In this document: piece after piece, positions 8,391 to 17,901 of the stretch
Position numbering within the stretch: the stretch's first letter is position 1
Layout of the letters: every line of letters begins with the position of its first letter
Assembly (NCBI RefSeq): GCF_004123905.1
Contig: NZ_MZXW01000015.1
Span: 248,001 to 312,000, forward strand
DNA: 64,000 bases
Source of the DNA: Bradyrhizobium betae
GTDB taxonomy: Bacteria; Pseudomonadota; Alphaproteobacteria; Rhizobiales; Xanthobacteraceae
Direction: 5' to 3'
The notes under the pieces: model-generated
The model's input: the letters and a program-made list of their open reading frames with translations, nothing else
The model's database searches: none
Told to the model about the DNA's origin: nothing
Position numbers and translations under genes: made by a program

Positions 8391-8735
8391 CTATCGGTCC
8401 GACGTGCGAACGAGTTCTTCTACGCTGGATTTCAAGGAAGGTAAGTGGTTTTGAAGGATGTCCCACACGAACTCGGCGTTGGTTGTATGGTAGGCGTGGC
8501 GCAGCAGATTTCCAAAGTCGATCAGTTTTTGCCAGTCGATGGCCGGCGTGGCTTGCTTCATTTCACTTGGGATCGATCGTGATGCCTCGCAGACGATTTC
8601 GAGAAGCCGCTCAGTGGCCAATCGCGTCATTCGATCCGAGGTAAATCGATCGAACGTGGCGCCGTGCAGGATATCCTCAATTTGAGTGATGGCTTCGAGG
8701 ATGTCCCGCAGCCGGTCTTCTGCGGTCGGCGGCAT
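8391..8735 (-). CDS. HEPN-domain (DUF86/HepT-like) toxin candidate
   Basis: 114 residues, all helical in appearance. The C-terminal motif reads DFGNLLRHAYHTTNAEFVW. In typical HepT toxins this segment is RNxxxHxY, where Arg and His form the RNase centre and Tyr is AMPylated by the partner. Here His80 and Tyr82 are kept, but the Arg position is Gly75, with Arg79 next to the His instead. The gene begins directly after the stop of the MNT nucleotidyltransferase gene (TGA-ATG, no gap). This is the standard two-gene HEPN/MNT toxin-antitoxin layout. The toxin may be inactive or belong to a variant subfamily. Confidence 0.82.
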   Translation of the reverse strand: MPPTAEDRLRDILEAITQIEDILHGATFDRFTSDRMTRLATERLLEIVCEASRSIPSEMKQATPAIDWQKLIDFGNLLRHAYHTTNAEFVWDILQNHLPSLKSSVEELVRTSDR

Positions 8736-9050
8736 TCAGAAAACCTCGACCAGATCGTCCGCGATCCGCTCGGCTACGCGCGGCTTCAAGAGGTCGCGGA
8801 TCGAAATCTGCACACCGATCCCGATATGGTCCTCGATCATGTGCTGGACGGCGAAATAGTCGAACCGTTGCGCCCCGTCTCGGGGTCTTGTTTCGATCAG
8901 GATGTCAAGATCACTATCCGGACGTGCGTCGCCACGCGCGCGCGAACCGAACACATAAAGCCGGGTCACGCCCGCAGCCCTGAGGGCAGGGGTAATATCC
9001 CCTAGCTTCCCAACTATGGCCTGGAGCGGGATGTCGGTGACTTCGGTCAT
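8736..9050 (-). CDS. MNT-domain nucleotidyltransferase antitoxin (MntA-like)
   Basis: 104 residues. The minimal nucleotidyltransferase motif GSRARGDARPDSDLDI (residues 35-50) carries the GS pair and the catalytic acidic pair Asp47/Asp49. In the MntA/HepT family the antitoxin transfers AMP to a Tyr in the HxY motif of the toxin. The toxin here retains that Tyr, so the neutralisation chemistry may be preserved. It is the first gene of the pair and lies in a short accessory spot between meaB and the tct operon. Confidence 0.87.
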   Translation of the reverse strand: MTEVTDIPLQAIVGKLGDITPALRAAGVTRLYVFGSRARGDARPDSDLDILIETRPRDGAQRFDYFAVQHMIEDHIGIGVQISIRDLLKPRVAERIADDLVEVF

Positions 9051-9106
9051 GCCAAAATACTAGCACAAGAACACCAGTTAACCCAATACTCTGGCTGTGG
9101 CCGATA

Positions 9107-10618
9107 TCACCCGCCCGTTGCCACCGCCGCCTGCGCCGGTTTCACCTTGCGCCAGACCCACACCATCACTGGCCAGAGCAGCGCGCCGATCGCCATGGCG
9201 GCGAGGATCGCCGCACCCGGGCGCTCGAAGAACGGCAAAATACTGCCATCCGACTTGATCAGCGACGTGACAAAGGCCTGCTCGACCATGGTGCCCATGA
9301 CGATGCCGAGCACCATGGCGGCCACGGGATAGCCGTTGGCCTCCATCACATAGCCGATCACGCCGAAGGCGGCGACGGTGACGACGCCGAACATGTTGTT
9401 GCCGATCGCGAATGAGCCGACGGCGCAGCACAGCATGATGATCGGCATGATCGCCGAGCGCGGCGCCAGCAGGATGTAGGCGGCGACGCGGATCATGGCG
9501 ATGCCGAGCGGGATCATCAAAATGTTCGCGATGATGAACATCAGATAGATCGCGTACATGCTCGACGCTTTCTCGGTGAACAGCGTCGGACCCGGGTTGA
9601 GGCCCTTCATGTAGAGCACGCCGATCGCGATCGCGGCGATGGTGTCGCCGGGGATACCGAACAGCAGCGAGGGCACCCAGCCCGACGCGATGCTGGCATT
9701 GTTGCTGGCGCCGGCCTCGACCAGGCCCTCGACATGGCCGGTGCCGAACTTTTCCGGCTCCTTGGAGAAGCGCTTGGACATCGCGTAGGAGACCCAGGCG
9801 GCCATGTCGGCGCCGGCGCCGGGCAGCACGCCGATGATGATGCCGACGATGTTCCCGCGCGTCATCTGCCAGTGGTACTTCTTGGTCAGCATCCACTGGC
9901 CGGCCATGATGCTTCCGAATTTTCGCCGCGGCAGCGGCGGCGGTTCGGGCGTCAGCATCGCGCGCATCACCTGCGCCACCGCGAACACGCCGACCAGCGC
10001 CGGGATCGGCTCGATGCCGCCGAACAGGTCGGTGATCCCGAAGGTGAAGCGCGGCACGCCGCCGGGATTCTCGATGCCGATGCAGGAGACCAGCAGGCCG
10101 AGGAACATGCCCGCGATCGCCTTCACCGGCGAGGAGCGCGCCACCAGCGTGGCGCACATCAGGCCGAGCAACGCCAGCCAGAAATATTCGAAAGTCGAGA
10201 ACGACAGTGCGACCTCCGCGAGCGGCGGCGCCAGGATCATCAGCGACAGCACGCCGGCGATGCCGCCGACTGCGGAGAACCAGACGCCGGCCCCGAGCGC
10301 GAGCTCGGCCTGGCCCTTGCGCGTCATGGCATAGGCCTCGTCGGCATAGGCGGCGGAAGCGGGCGTGCCGGGAATGCGCAACAGCGCGCCGGGGATGTCG
10401 CCGGAGAAGATCGCCATCGAGGAGGCCGCGACGATGGTCGCGATCGCTGCGATCGGCGACAGATAGAAGGTGACGGGCACCAGCAGCGCGGTCGCCATCG
10501 TCGCCGACAGGCCCGGCAGCGAGCCGATGACGAGCCCGTACACGGAGGCTGCGAACATCGCGATGACCACCTCCCAAGTGGAGATCAGCGCGAACGCCTC
10601 AAGCAGGGTTTTCAGCAT
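9107..10618 (-). CDS. tctA: Tripartite tricarboxylate transporter, large permease (TctA family)
   Basis: 503 residues with about 11-12 hydrophobic helices. TctA signatures are visible, such as GSLPGLSATMATALLVPVTF near the N-terminus and VLPGAGADMAAWVSYA mid-protein. It is the inner-membrane translocation subunit that takes up a carboxylate from the TctC-type binding protein. It follows the TctB-type gene by 4 bases. The substrate cannot be read from sequence, and the tctA symbol indicates family only. Confidence 0.9.
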   Translation of the reverse strand: MLKTLLEAFALISTWEVVIAMFAASVYGLVIGSLPGLSATMATALLVPVTFYLSPIAAIATIVAASSMAIFSGDIPGALLRIPGTPASAAYADEAYAMTRKGQAELALGAGVWFSAVGGIAGVLSLMILAPPLAEVALSFSTFEYFWLALLGLMCATLVARSSPVKAIAGMFLGLLVSCIGIENPGGVPRFTFGITDLFGGIEPIPALVGVFAVAQVMRAMLTPEPPPLPRRKFGSIMAGQWMLTKKYHWQMTRGNIVGIIIGVLPGAGADMAAWVSYAMSKRFSKEPEKFGTGHVEGLVEAGASNNASIASGWVPSLLFGIPGDTIAAIAIGVLYMKGLNPGPTLFTEKASSMYAIYLMFIIANILMIPLGIAMIRVAAYILLAPRSAIMPIIMLCCAVGSFAIGNNMFGVVTVAAFGVIGYVMEANGYPVAAMVLGIVMGTMVEQAFVTSLIKSDGSILPFFERPGAAILAAMAIGALLWPVMVWVWRKVKPAQAAVATGG

Positions 10619-10622
10619 GGGA

Positions 10623-11129
10623 TCACCAGGGCGTCGGCAGCAGGCCAGCGGGAAGCGGCACGCGCAGCAGCTTGCCGAAGATGAGGTGGATGGCGAAGGG
10701 CGAGAGTGCTGCGAGCGGCAGCGCCAGCTTCCACTTTGCTCCCAACGCGGTCGAGGTGACGTAGACTATGATCGCCGCGGTGATGATGAAGCCGAGCCGG
10801 TCCGCCGCGACGACATAGAACAGCAGCAGCGCCGGCGGCAGCAGCGCACGCAGGCCGTACAGCTTTCCTTGGAGTTTTCCTTGCGGCGGCGGGGCAACCG
10901 CGGCCAGGCCATCCTCGAGCGGGATCAGCTCTTCCTCCTCCTCGAAGGTGTGGCCGATGCCGAACACGATCGCGAGCCCGCACAGCGCGAGCCCGATGCC
11001 GATCACCAGCGGAAATACATTGGGCCCGACCGGCTGCCCCGGCACCGGCGGCAGCAGCCAGCCGCCATAGGCAGAGGCTGCGCCGAGCACGACGAGAAAC
11101 GATCCCGTGACGGAGTCGGGAAGACGCAT
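10623..11129 (-). CDS. tctB: Tripartite tricarboxylate transporter, small permease (TctB family)
   Basis: 168 residues with four hydrophobic segments (about 8-28, 40-60, 90-115 and 120-150) separated by an acidic/Pro-rich cytoplasmic loop (EEEEELIPLEDGLAAV). The small TctB subunit is poorly conserved, and assignment rests mainly on size, topology and its position between the binding protein and the TctA permease. A GC-rich stem-loop lies between it and the upstream binding-protein gene. Confidence 0.85.
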   Translation of the reverse strand: MRLPDSVTGSFLVVLGAASAYGGWLLPPVPGQPVGPNVFPLVIGIGLALCGLAIVFGIGHTFEEEEELIPLEDGLAAVAPPPQGKLQGKLYGLRALLPPALLLFYVVAADRLGFIITAAIIVYVTSTALGAKWKLALPLAALSPFAIHLIFGKLLRVPLPAGLLPTPW

Positions 11130-11157
11130 GGCGAGAGGTCCTATGAGTATCCTTCTC

Positions 11158-11181
11158 CCTCTCCCCGCAAGCGGGGAGAGG
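11158..11181. repeat. Intercistronic GC-rich stem-loop between tctC and tctB
   Basis: An 11-bp perfect inverted repeat (CCTCTCCCCGC, AA, GCGGGGAGAGG) lies in the 76-base gap between the binding-protein stop and the permease start. It has no T-run on the minus strand, so it is not a classic terminator. It is more likely an RNA-stabilising or attenuating element, and the CTCTCCCCGC palindrome is a common Bradyrhizobium intergenic repeat. Confidence 0.7.
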
Positions 11182-11205
11182 TGAACTGAGCGCCGCGGTG
11201 CCTGG

Positions 11206-12198
11206 TCACGCCTTGCTCAGGCCTGCGGCCTTCATCGCTTCGCCCATCTGGGCGTCGCCCTTGTCCATGAAGCCGGCGAAGTGGCCGGCATCGCCCCACA
11301 CGATGCCGAAGCCGCGATTGCTCATGAAGTCTTTGAACTCGGCGGAGTCGTAGACCTTCTTCAGCGCCGCGGTGAGCTTCGTTGCGAGCTCCGGCGGCAG
11401 GTTCTTCGGCGCACCGATGCCGCGCCAGGCGCCGGTGGCGTAGTCTATGCCCATCGATTCCTTCAGCGTCGGCACGTCGGGGAAGATCGGATTGCGCGCC
11501 GGCGCCATGATGGCGAGGCTCCTCGCTTTGCCCGCTTCGATGATGGCGCGCGCTTCCGGCACCGAGCACGTCGTGAGATCGAGGCCGCCGGCAGCGAGAT
11601 CCTGCATCGCCGGCGCGGCACCGTTCGACGGCACCCAGGCGACCTGGTTGGCGGGCAGGCCCATCGCCTGCATCCAGCCGACCAGCGCCAGGTGCCAGAT
11701 GCCGCCCTGGCCGGTGCCGGAGGCCTTGAACTTGCCGGGAGGCGCGGCCTTGATCGCCTCGGCGAGCTCCTTCACCGTCTTGTAGGGCGAGGAGGAGGAG
11801 ACCTGGATGCCGGGCGGATCCTCGTTCATCAAAGCGAGAGGCGTGTAGCTCCGCGGCGTCAGCTCGGTGAGGCCCTGCCAGTGCATCATCGAGATCTCGA
11901 CCGTGAGCATGCCGATGGTGTAGCCGTCGGGCTGCGCGGTCGCGATCGCACTATGGCCGACCACGCCGGAGCCGCCGGTGCGATTGACCACGTTGAAGGG
12001 CTGGCCGAGATCCTTTTCCAGCAGGGCTGCGACAATGCGCGCAGTCGCGTCGGTGCCGCCGCCCGCGCCCCAGGGCACGATCACGGTGACCGGGCGGGCC
12101 GGATAGGCCTGTGCGCGTGCTGGTGTGAGGCCGAATGCGGCGGATGCCGCGACGGCCGCAGTTGAGGCCGCAAAGCTGCGGCGCGAAATCTTGGACAT
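11206..12198 (-). CDS. tctC: Tripartite tricarboxylate transporter, periplasmic binding protein (Bug/TctC family)
   Basis: 330 residues. A twin-arginine-like signal (ISRRSFAASTAAVAASAAFG) ends near PARAQA. The mature protein starts AYPARPVTVIVPWGAGGGTDATAR, the classic Bug-family opening, followed by the GGSGVVGHSAIATAQPDGYT motif. These proteins close around a carboxylate (citrate, dicarboxylates, aromatic acids, acidic amino acids) and pass it to TctAB. It is the first gene of the operon with tctB and tctA, as is usual. Confidence 0.93.
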   Translation of the reverse strand: MSKISRRSFAASTAAVAASAAFGLTPARAQAYPARPVTVIVPWGAGGGTDATARIVAALLEKDLGQPFNVVNRTGGSGVVGHSAIATAQPDGYTIGMLTVEISMMHWQGLTELTPRSYTPLALMNEDPPGIQVSSSSPYKTVKELAEAIKAAPPGKFKASGTGQGGIWHLALVGWMQAMGLPANQVAWVPSNGAAPAMQDLAAGGLDLTTCSVPEARAIIEAGKARSLAIMAPARNPIFPDVPTLKESMGIDYATGAWRGIGAPKNLPPELATKLTAALKKVYDSAEFKDFMSNRGFGIVWGDAGHFAGFMDKGDAQMGEAMKAAGLSKA

Positions 12199-12329
12199 GA
12201 ATGCCTCCCAGCGGCGCCCGTGACACCGGGCGCTCTTCTCAATGGCGGCATTCTAGTCGGCTTTGCGAGCTCGCTGCAAGATAGCGCTACCAGCGCGCCG
12301 TGAGCAATGTGTCGCTGCTCAAGCGTTGA

Positions 12330-13139
12330 TCACTGCGGCTCTTCCGCATCGCCCTTCGGCCGTCCGCCGCCGAAGATGCGTGCGCCTTCCGCCGTGAGGT
12401 AAGGCTTCAGCGTCTCCCACGGCACGAATGCGACATATTCACCCTCGGCGTAAGGACCGACCGCGTAAGGCGGGTAATGGAACGTGAGCCCCGAACTCTT
12501 GCCCGCTTCCGTCGACGGCGCCAGCCTCACCGCGCCGATCTTGACGAGGCTCGGCTCCACGCTCTTGAACCATTCGTCGGTCGCGGTCTCGCTGGTGTCA
12601 CGCTTCTTCTTCTCGCTCCTGAGCGAGACGATGATGGCCTTCACCATCGCCTTCATGGTCGGGCCGCCATCGGCGGTCTCGGCGAAGAACGGCCGGATCG
12701 AGATGCGCTTGTTCTCGGCCTTGTCCCACAGGATCGTGTTCACGTCCGAGTTCGGATGGGCGCCGTGGGTATCCATGTAGTCGTTGCGCAATACGCTGAT
12801 GTAGCGATCGGCAACAACGGAGCGGATCGTGTATTTGCGCTCGAAATCCCAGCCGCCGTCCTTGAAGAACTGCGGGTCCTCCTTGCGCGAGGCGGCCGCA
12901 TCAGCGGCGTTTTTGGCGAGCCATTTTTTGCCCTCGGCGAGGCAATCCGCCGCCAGTGCCGCGTCGGCCTTGATCTTGTCGTCGAGGAAGATTCGGGCGT
13001 CGATGCTCTTGGTCTTGACGGTGGCGTCAGGCTTGGGGGCGGCGGCGAGAGCAGGGGAAGCCAGCGCGATCGCAGCGATGGCCGAAAGGAGGGCGATGGT
13101 ACGTGGGAGCGACCCCGCGCGCGCACGATGATATGTCAC
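12330..13139 (-). CDS. Exported DUF4163/DUF3298 (RsiV-like C-terminal) protein
   Basis: 269 residues from a GTG start. A signal peptide (about 14-33, ending SPALA) is followed by an alpha/beta domain. The C-terminal part carries the DUF3298 signature TFHYPPYAVGPYAEGEYVAFVPW (about 220-242). In Bacillus the same fold forms the lysozyme-sensing domain of RsiV and part of PdaC. No transmembrane helix or cytoplasmic anti-sigma part is present, so this is a free periplasmic protein of unknown role. It is monocistronic between the tct and mut clusters. Confidence 0.82.
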   Translation of the reverse strand: MTYHRARAGSLPRTIALLSAIAAIALASPALAAAPKPDATVKTKSIDARIFLDDKIKADAALAADCLAEGKKWLAKNAADAAASRKEDPQFFKDGGWDFERKYTIRSVVADRYISVLRNDYMDTHGAHPNSDVNTILWDKAENKRISIRPFFAETADGGPTMKAMVKAIIVSLRSEKKKRDTSETATDEWFKSVEPSLVKIGAVRLAPSTEAGKSSGLTFHYPPYAVGPYAEGEYVAFVPWETLKPYLTAEGARIFGGGRPKGDAEEPQ

Positions 13140-13307
13140 TTCAATATCCGTGAATTTCTGTTTCTATCCGGCCGGCACCGATGCGTCCGAGCGCAGTGAT
13201 CGCAAGATGAACCGGCCCAGAACGCGGTGCGCGAACACCGGCTTGTGAAGATCAGTCCCGCCAACATGCCTGCCGGTTTGATGTCTGGAGGCCGAGCAAC
13301 AACGGAA

Positions 13308-15464
13308 TTACTCCGCCGCCTCGCTATGCCCGAGCCGGGCATTCAGCTTGCGGATCAGCTCCTCCGCCGCGTCCGCGATCACGGTCCCCGGCGGGAAGAT
13401 CGCTTCGGCCCCGGCCGCATAGAGCGCATCGTAATCCTGCGGCGGCACCACGCCTCCGACGATGATCATGATGTCCTCGCGGCCCTGCTTCTTCAGCGCA
13501 GCCTTCAATTCAGGCACCGCGGTGAGGTGGGCGGCAGCGAGCGAAGAGACGCCGAGGATGTGCACGTCGTTCTCGACCGCTTGTCGCGCGGCTTCGTCGG
13601 CGGTCGCAAACAGCGGCCCGATATCGACGTCGAAGCCGATGTCGGCAAACGCAGACGCAATCACCTTCTGGCCGCGGTCGTGGCCGTCCTGGCCGATTTT
13701 TGCGACCAGGATGCGCGGGCGGCGGCCTTCAGCTTCCTCGAAGGCATCGATCAGCGCCTGAACCTTCTCGACCTGGTTGCCCATGCTGGATGCTTCCCGC
13801 TTGTAGACGCCGGTGATGGATTTGATCTCGGCGCGGTGGCGGCCGAACACCTTTTCCATCGCGTCCGAAATTTCGCCGACGGTCGCTTTCGCCCGCGCCG
13901 CGTCGATCGCGAGCGCCAACAGATTGCCGTTGCCTTCGCCCGCCGAGCGCGTGATCGCGGCAAGCGCCGCGTCGACGTCCTTCTGGTTGCGCTCGGATTT
14001 CAGCCGCGTCAGCTTGTCGATTTGCAAGCGCCGGACATTGGTGTTGTCGACCTTGAGAATGTCGATCGGAGCTTCGTCCGTCGGCCTGTACTTGTTGACG
14101 CCGATCACGGCCTGCTTGCCGGCATCGATCCGGGCCTGGGTCTTGGCCGAGGCCTCCTCGATGCGCAGTTTTGGCACGCCGGCCTCGATGGCCTTGGCCA
14201 TGCCGCCGAGCTCCTCGACCTCCTGGATATGGCCCCAGGCCTTCGCGGCGAGGTCGCGCGTGAGGCGCTCGACATAATACGAGCCGCCCCAGGGATCGAT
14301 GATCCGGGTGGTGCCGCTCTCCTGCTGCAGGAAGAGCTGGGTGTTGCGGGCGATGCGCGCCGAGAAATCGGTCGGCAGCGCCAAGGCCTCGTCGAGCGCG
14401 TTGGTGTGCAGCGACTGAGTATGGCCTTGGGTGGCCGCCATCGCCTCCACCGTCGTGCGCATCACGTTGTTGAAGACGTCCTGGGCGGTCAGCGACCAGC
14501 CCGAGGTCTGGCTATGCGTGCGCAGCGACAGCGAGCGCGGGTCCTTCGGATTGAACGGCTTCAGCAGCTTCGCCCAGAGCAGGCGCGCGGCGCGCAGCTT
14601 GGCGACCTCCATGAAGAAGTTCGTGCCGATCGCCCAGAAGAACGACAGCCGCGGCGCGAAGCGGTCGACGTCGAGACCCGCGGCAAGGCCGGCGCGCAGA
14701 TATTCGACGCCATCGGCGAGCGTATAGGCGAGCTCGAGGTCCTGCGTCGCCCCGGCCTCCTGCATGTGATAGCCGGAGATCGAGATCGAATTGTATTTGG
14801 GCATCTTTTGAGACGTGTAGGCGAAGATGTCCGAGATGATCCGCATCGAGGGCGCGGGCGGATAGATATAGGTGTTGCGCACCATGAACTCTTTCAGAAT
14901 GTCGTTCTGAATGGTGCCCGACAGCTTCTCCGGCGCCACGCCCTGTTCGCCCGCAGCCGCGACGTAGAGCGCGAGGATCGGCAGCACCGCGCCGTTCATG
15001 GTCATGGACACGCTCATCTGGTCGAGCGGAATGCCCGCAAACAGCGTGCGCATGTCGTAGATGGAATCGATCGCAACGCCGGCCATGCCGACGTCGCCGC
15101 CGACGCGCGGATGGTCAGAGTCATAGCCGCGATGGGTGGCGAGGTCGAAGGCGACCGACAGGCCCTTCTGTCCGGCCGCGAGATTGCGGCGGTAGAACGC
15201 GTTGGAATCCTCGGCCGTGGAGAAGCCGGCATATTGCCTGACGGTCCAGGGCTGGTTGACATACATGGTCGGGTAGGGGCCGCGCAGATAGGGCGCGATG
15301 CCCGGATAGGTCTCGAGGAAATCGAGCCCGGCGAGATCGGCCTCGCCATAAGCGGGTTTCACCAGAATGCCCTCGGGCGTCAGCCACGGCTCGGCGCTGC
15401 CTGACGGCGCAGCGGTAGCGGCGCGCTCGAACGCAACATCGGCGAAATTGGGAATGCGGCTCAT
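13308..15464 (-). CDS. mutB: Methylmalonyl-CoA mutase, large (alpha) subunit
   Basis: 718 residues from ATG 15464 ([12 protein letters not shown]); the frame extends to 15491 with a TTG and another ATG, but family members begin here. It converts (R)-methylmalonyl-CoA to succinyl-CoA with adenosylcobalamin in propionate and branched-chain catabolism. The TIM-barrel domain has [15 protein letters not shown] and the substrate region [12 protein letters not shown]. The C-terminal B12-binding domain has [10 protein letters not shown] (DxHxxG, base-off His ligand) near residue 600. It is the catalytic subunit. It lies directly after the GFA gene and mutA. Confidence 0.95.
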   Translation of the reverse strand: MSRIPNFADVAFERAATAAPSGSAEPWLTPEGILVKPAYGEADLAGLDFLETYPGIAPYLRGPYPTMYVNQPWTVRQYAGFSTAEDSNAFYRRNLAAGQKGLSVAFDLATHRGYDSDHPRVGGDVGMAGVAIDSIYDMRTLFAGIPLDQMSVSMTMNGAVLPILALYVAAAGEQGVAPEKLSGTIQNDILKEFMVRNTYIYPPAPSMRIISDIFAYTSQKMPKYNSISISGYHMQEAGATQDLELAYTLADGVEYLRAGLAAGLDVDRFAPRLSFFWAIGTNFFMEVAKLRAARLLWAKLLKPFNPKDPRSLSLRTHSQTSGWSLTAQDVFNNVMRTTVEAMAATQGHTQSLHTNALDEALALPTDFSARIARNTQLFLQQESGTTRIIDPWGGSYYVERLTRDLAAKAWGHIQEVEELGGMAKAIEAGVPKLRIEEASAKTQARIDAGKQAVIGVNKYRPTDEAPIDILKVDNTNVRRLQIDKLTRLKSERNQKDVDAALAAITRSAGEGNGNLLALAIDAARAKATVGEISDAMEKVFGRHRAEIKSITGVYKREASSMGNQVEKVQALIDAFEEAEGRRPRILVAKIGQDGHDRGQKVIASAFADIGFDVDIGPLFATADEAARQAVENDVHILGVSSLAAAHLTAVPELKAALKKQGREDIMIIVGGVVPPQDYDALYAAGAEAIFPPGTVIADAAEELIRKLNARLGHSEAAE

Positions 15465-15487
15465 GGTTTCAACCATATCATAGACGC

Positions 15488-15952
15488 TCAATCATGATCC
15501 GGATGCTGATGGCTGACGATGGTCGCCATCTTCTCCGGGCCGTAATTCTGCTGCGTGGTCTGGCTTGGCAGATTGGAGATCCCGACCACCCAGCCTAGGC
15601 GGGACTCGGTTCCGTATTGCCTTGTCGGCACCAGCCGGTCGGGGCGGTCGAAGGCGCCGGTCATGATCTCGATCCGCTCGCCGTCGATGCGGCCAAAACT
15701 GAGAGGCGTGCCGCAGGCGGCGCAATAGCCGCGGTCGGCGATCGAGGAGGAGCGAAAGAACGCCGGCTCGCCCTTGGTCCAGGCAAAATCGGTCCGGTTG
15801 ATGTCGGCAAAGGAGGCGAACGGCGCACCGCTGGCCTTCTGGCACATCCGGCAATGGCAGATCGAAATCTTGTTCGGCGCGGCGGTCAGCGCAAAGCGCA
15901 CTGCGCCGCATTGGCAGCCGCCGGTGAGAACGGGTTTGCTGGCCTCGGTCAT
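15488..15952 (-). CDS. GFA/CENP-V family zinc protein
   Basis: 154 residues from ATG 15952, whose first bases overlap the mutA stop (ATGA). Zinc ligands follow the GFA pattern: [10 protein letters not shown] (CxC), [14 protein letters not shown] (CxCxxC) and YCAACGTPL (CxxC). The family is named for glutathione-dependent formaldehyde-activating enzyme, but most members, probably including this one, have no demonstrated activity. It sits between mutA and mutB in one coupled transcript, so it is co-expressed with the mutase. Whether that link is functional is unknown. Confidence 0.88.
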   Translation of the reverse strand: MTEASKPVLTGGCQCGAVRFALTAAPNKISICHCRMCQKASGAPFASFADINRTDFAWTKGEPAFFRSSSIADRGYCAACGTPLSFGRIDGERIEIMTGAFDRPDRLVPTRQYGTESRLGWVVGISNLPSQTTQQNYGPEKMATIVSHQHPDHD

Positions 15953-17820
15953 GCCTGCTCCATCCGAACATAAGCGTCTTGCAGCGTGGCAAGCGCATCG
16001 CCGCCGGCGAAGACGAAGCCCGTGACGCCCGCTGCCCGCAGGACCGCCTCGGCCTCGGCCGGACGTCCCGCCAGATAGATATGTCGTGCGCCTGCAGTTT
16101 GCAGGGCCTTTGCAGCGGCTTCGGCGTGTTCCGCATAGACCTTGTCGCTGGAACAAAGGCAGGTGAGCCCGGCGCCGGAGGCCTTGAAGGCGGCCGCCAG
16201 CTTGGCTGGATCGGCAAAACCCTCGCTGTCCACGGCCTCGATGCCGCCGGCCTCGAAGAAGCTTTTTGCAAAAGTCGCGCGCGCGGTGAAATCGGCGGGC
16301 GTGCCGAGATTGGCCAGAAACACTTTTGGCCGGGCGCCGCGCGCCTTGAACGCAGCATCGGATTTGTCGCGCAGTGCCTCGAACGGTTCCGCCAGCCGGA
16401 TCGGCGGCAGCGCGTCGAACTTGTATTTCTGCTCGCCGTAAGGTGCGAGCGCGATCGGTGTCGCCTTCAGCACCGTCGTCTCGCGCTCATGCAGGTTCGG
16501 AAACTCGCTGGCGCCGGTCAGCACGTCGCGGCGCTTTGCGATGTTGGCCTCACGCGCCTTTCGCGCGGCTGCGACCTTGTTCTGGAACACACCCTGCTGA
16601 AGCGCGGCAAAAGCGCCGCCGGCTTTTTCGCTGTCCTGGAACAGTGTCCAGGCGGCGTCGCAGAGCTGCGCCGTCAGTGTCTCGATGCCGCCGGCACCGG
16701 CCGCGGGATCGCTGACCTTGGCGAGGTTGCTTTCTTCCAGCAGCAGAAGTTGCGTGTTGCGTGCCACGCGCCGCGCGAACGGATCGGGCAGCCCGAGCGC
16801 CAGCGTATGCGGCAGCACGGTGATCGCGTTGGCACCGGCGAGTCCGGCCGCGAATGTCGCGATGGTCGCGCGCAGCATGTTCACATAGGGGTCGCGCTGC
16901 GTCAGCATGCGCCAGGCGGTATCGGCGGCGATGAACAGCGGCTTTGGCGTCAGCCCGCACGCCGTCTCGATGCGTGCCCACAAGAACCGCAGCGCGCGGA
17001 ATTTGGCCATGGTCAAAAACTGGTCGGCGTCGGCAGAGAGCCGCGCATAGACCATGCCTTGCGCCTGCTCCAGCGGAACGCCGGCGCCTTCAATCGCGCG
17101 CAGATAAGCAACGCCGCAGGCGAGCACGAAAGCAAGCTCCTGCACCTCGGAGCCGCCAGCATCATGGATCACGCGGCCGTCAGCGGACGCGAACGGCCCC
17201 TTGAAGCCAAGCGCGGCGAGACCCTTGATGCCGCCGGTGACGGCAGGAGCGATTTCGTCCCAGGTATAAGGGCTGTGTCCCCACACCGCGCAAGCTGCAA
17301 GCGGATCGAGGCCGAAGCGGATGTTGCAGGCGGCGGGATCGAGGCCGTTGCTCTTCACATATTCCGCGACATGGATCGCCGCCATCCGCGATTGCGGCCC
17401 GATCTCGAGCTCGATCCCGATGCCGGCGTCGAGATGAATGTCCTTCAGCACCGTTGCGACCGCATCGGCCGAAGGTTCCAGGCCGAAACCGTAAGCCCCA
17501 TTGGCGCCGGCGAACACCAGTGCGAGCCCCGTCGCGCCATTCTCGAGGTCCTGCAACGCCTGCGCATTCGCGGCCACCGCGTCGGGATGGTCGATCCGCT
17601 GCACGATCTGCCAGGGCGCTGCCGCAGACCGCCCCACCACGGGCGCAACGCCTGTGGCGCGCGGATAGAGCGGCTCGATCTTGAGTCCGTCATAAGTCTT
17701 GCCGACCAGCTTCTCGAACGGCGCGCCCTTCAGCACGCCGTCGACCAGCTTGCGCCAGTCTTCGACGGTCGCCTTGGGAAAATCGGCCGCCAGCGGCAGG
17801 TCGTCAGTCACGGAGGTCAT
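15949..17820 (-). CDS. mutA: Methylmalonyl-CoA mutase, small (beta) subunit
   Basis: 623 residues from ATG 17820 (MTSVTDDLPLAADFPK); an in-frame ATG-like start at 17838 is less likely. The mutase barrel is recognisable (ARNTQLLLLEESNLAKVSDPA, PYVNMLRATIATFAAGLAG). The C-terminal domain lacks DxHxxG: the equivalent segment reads LANLGTPADFTAR. This is the hallmark of the non-catalytic small subunit of heterodimeric mutases. First gene of mutA-GFA-mutB. Confidence 0.93.
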   Translation of the reverse strand: MTSVTDDLPLAADFPKATVEDWRKLVDGVLKGAPFEKLVGKTYDGLKIEPLYPRATGVAPVVGRSAAAPWQIVQRIDHPDAVAANAQALQDLENGATGLALVFAGANGAYGFGLEPSADAVATVLKDIHLDAGIGIELEIGPQSRMAAIHVAEYVKSNGLDPAACNIRFGLDPLAACAVWGHSPYTWDEIAPAVTGGIKGLAALGFKGPFASADGRVIHDAGGSEVQELAFVLACGVAYLRAIEGAGVPLEQAQGMVYARLSADADQFLTMAKFRALRFLWARIETACGLTPKPLFIAADTAWRMLTQRDPYVNMLRATIATFAAGLAGANAITVLPHTLALGLPDPFARRVARNTQLLLLEESNLAKVSDPAAGAGGIETLTAQLCDAAWTLFQDSEKAGGAFAALQQGVFQNKVAAARKAREANIAKRRDVLTGASEFPNLHERETTVLKATPIALAPYGEQKYKFDALPPIRLAEPFEALRDKSDAAFKARGARPKVFLANLGTPADFTARATFAKSFFEAGGIEAVDSEGFADPAKLAAAFKASGAGLTCLCSSDKVYAEHAEAAAKALQTAGARHIYLAGRPAEAEAVLRAAGVTGFVFAGGDALATLQDAYVRMEQA

Positions 17821-17901
17821 GCGGCCAGGGGCTCCCAAAAATCTTGTTGTTCGCAGCCGAAATTGCCACGGCGGGCCGTCTCTGCAAACGGTTGTTTTTG
17901 G

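Noticed and set aside
13227..15404. Long plus-strand frame opposite mutB
   Set aside because: The minus strand encodes a full methylmalonyl-CoA mutase subunit. The plus frame is compositional only.
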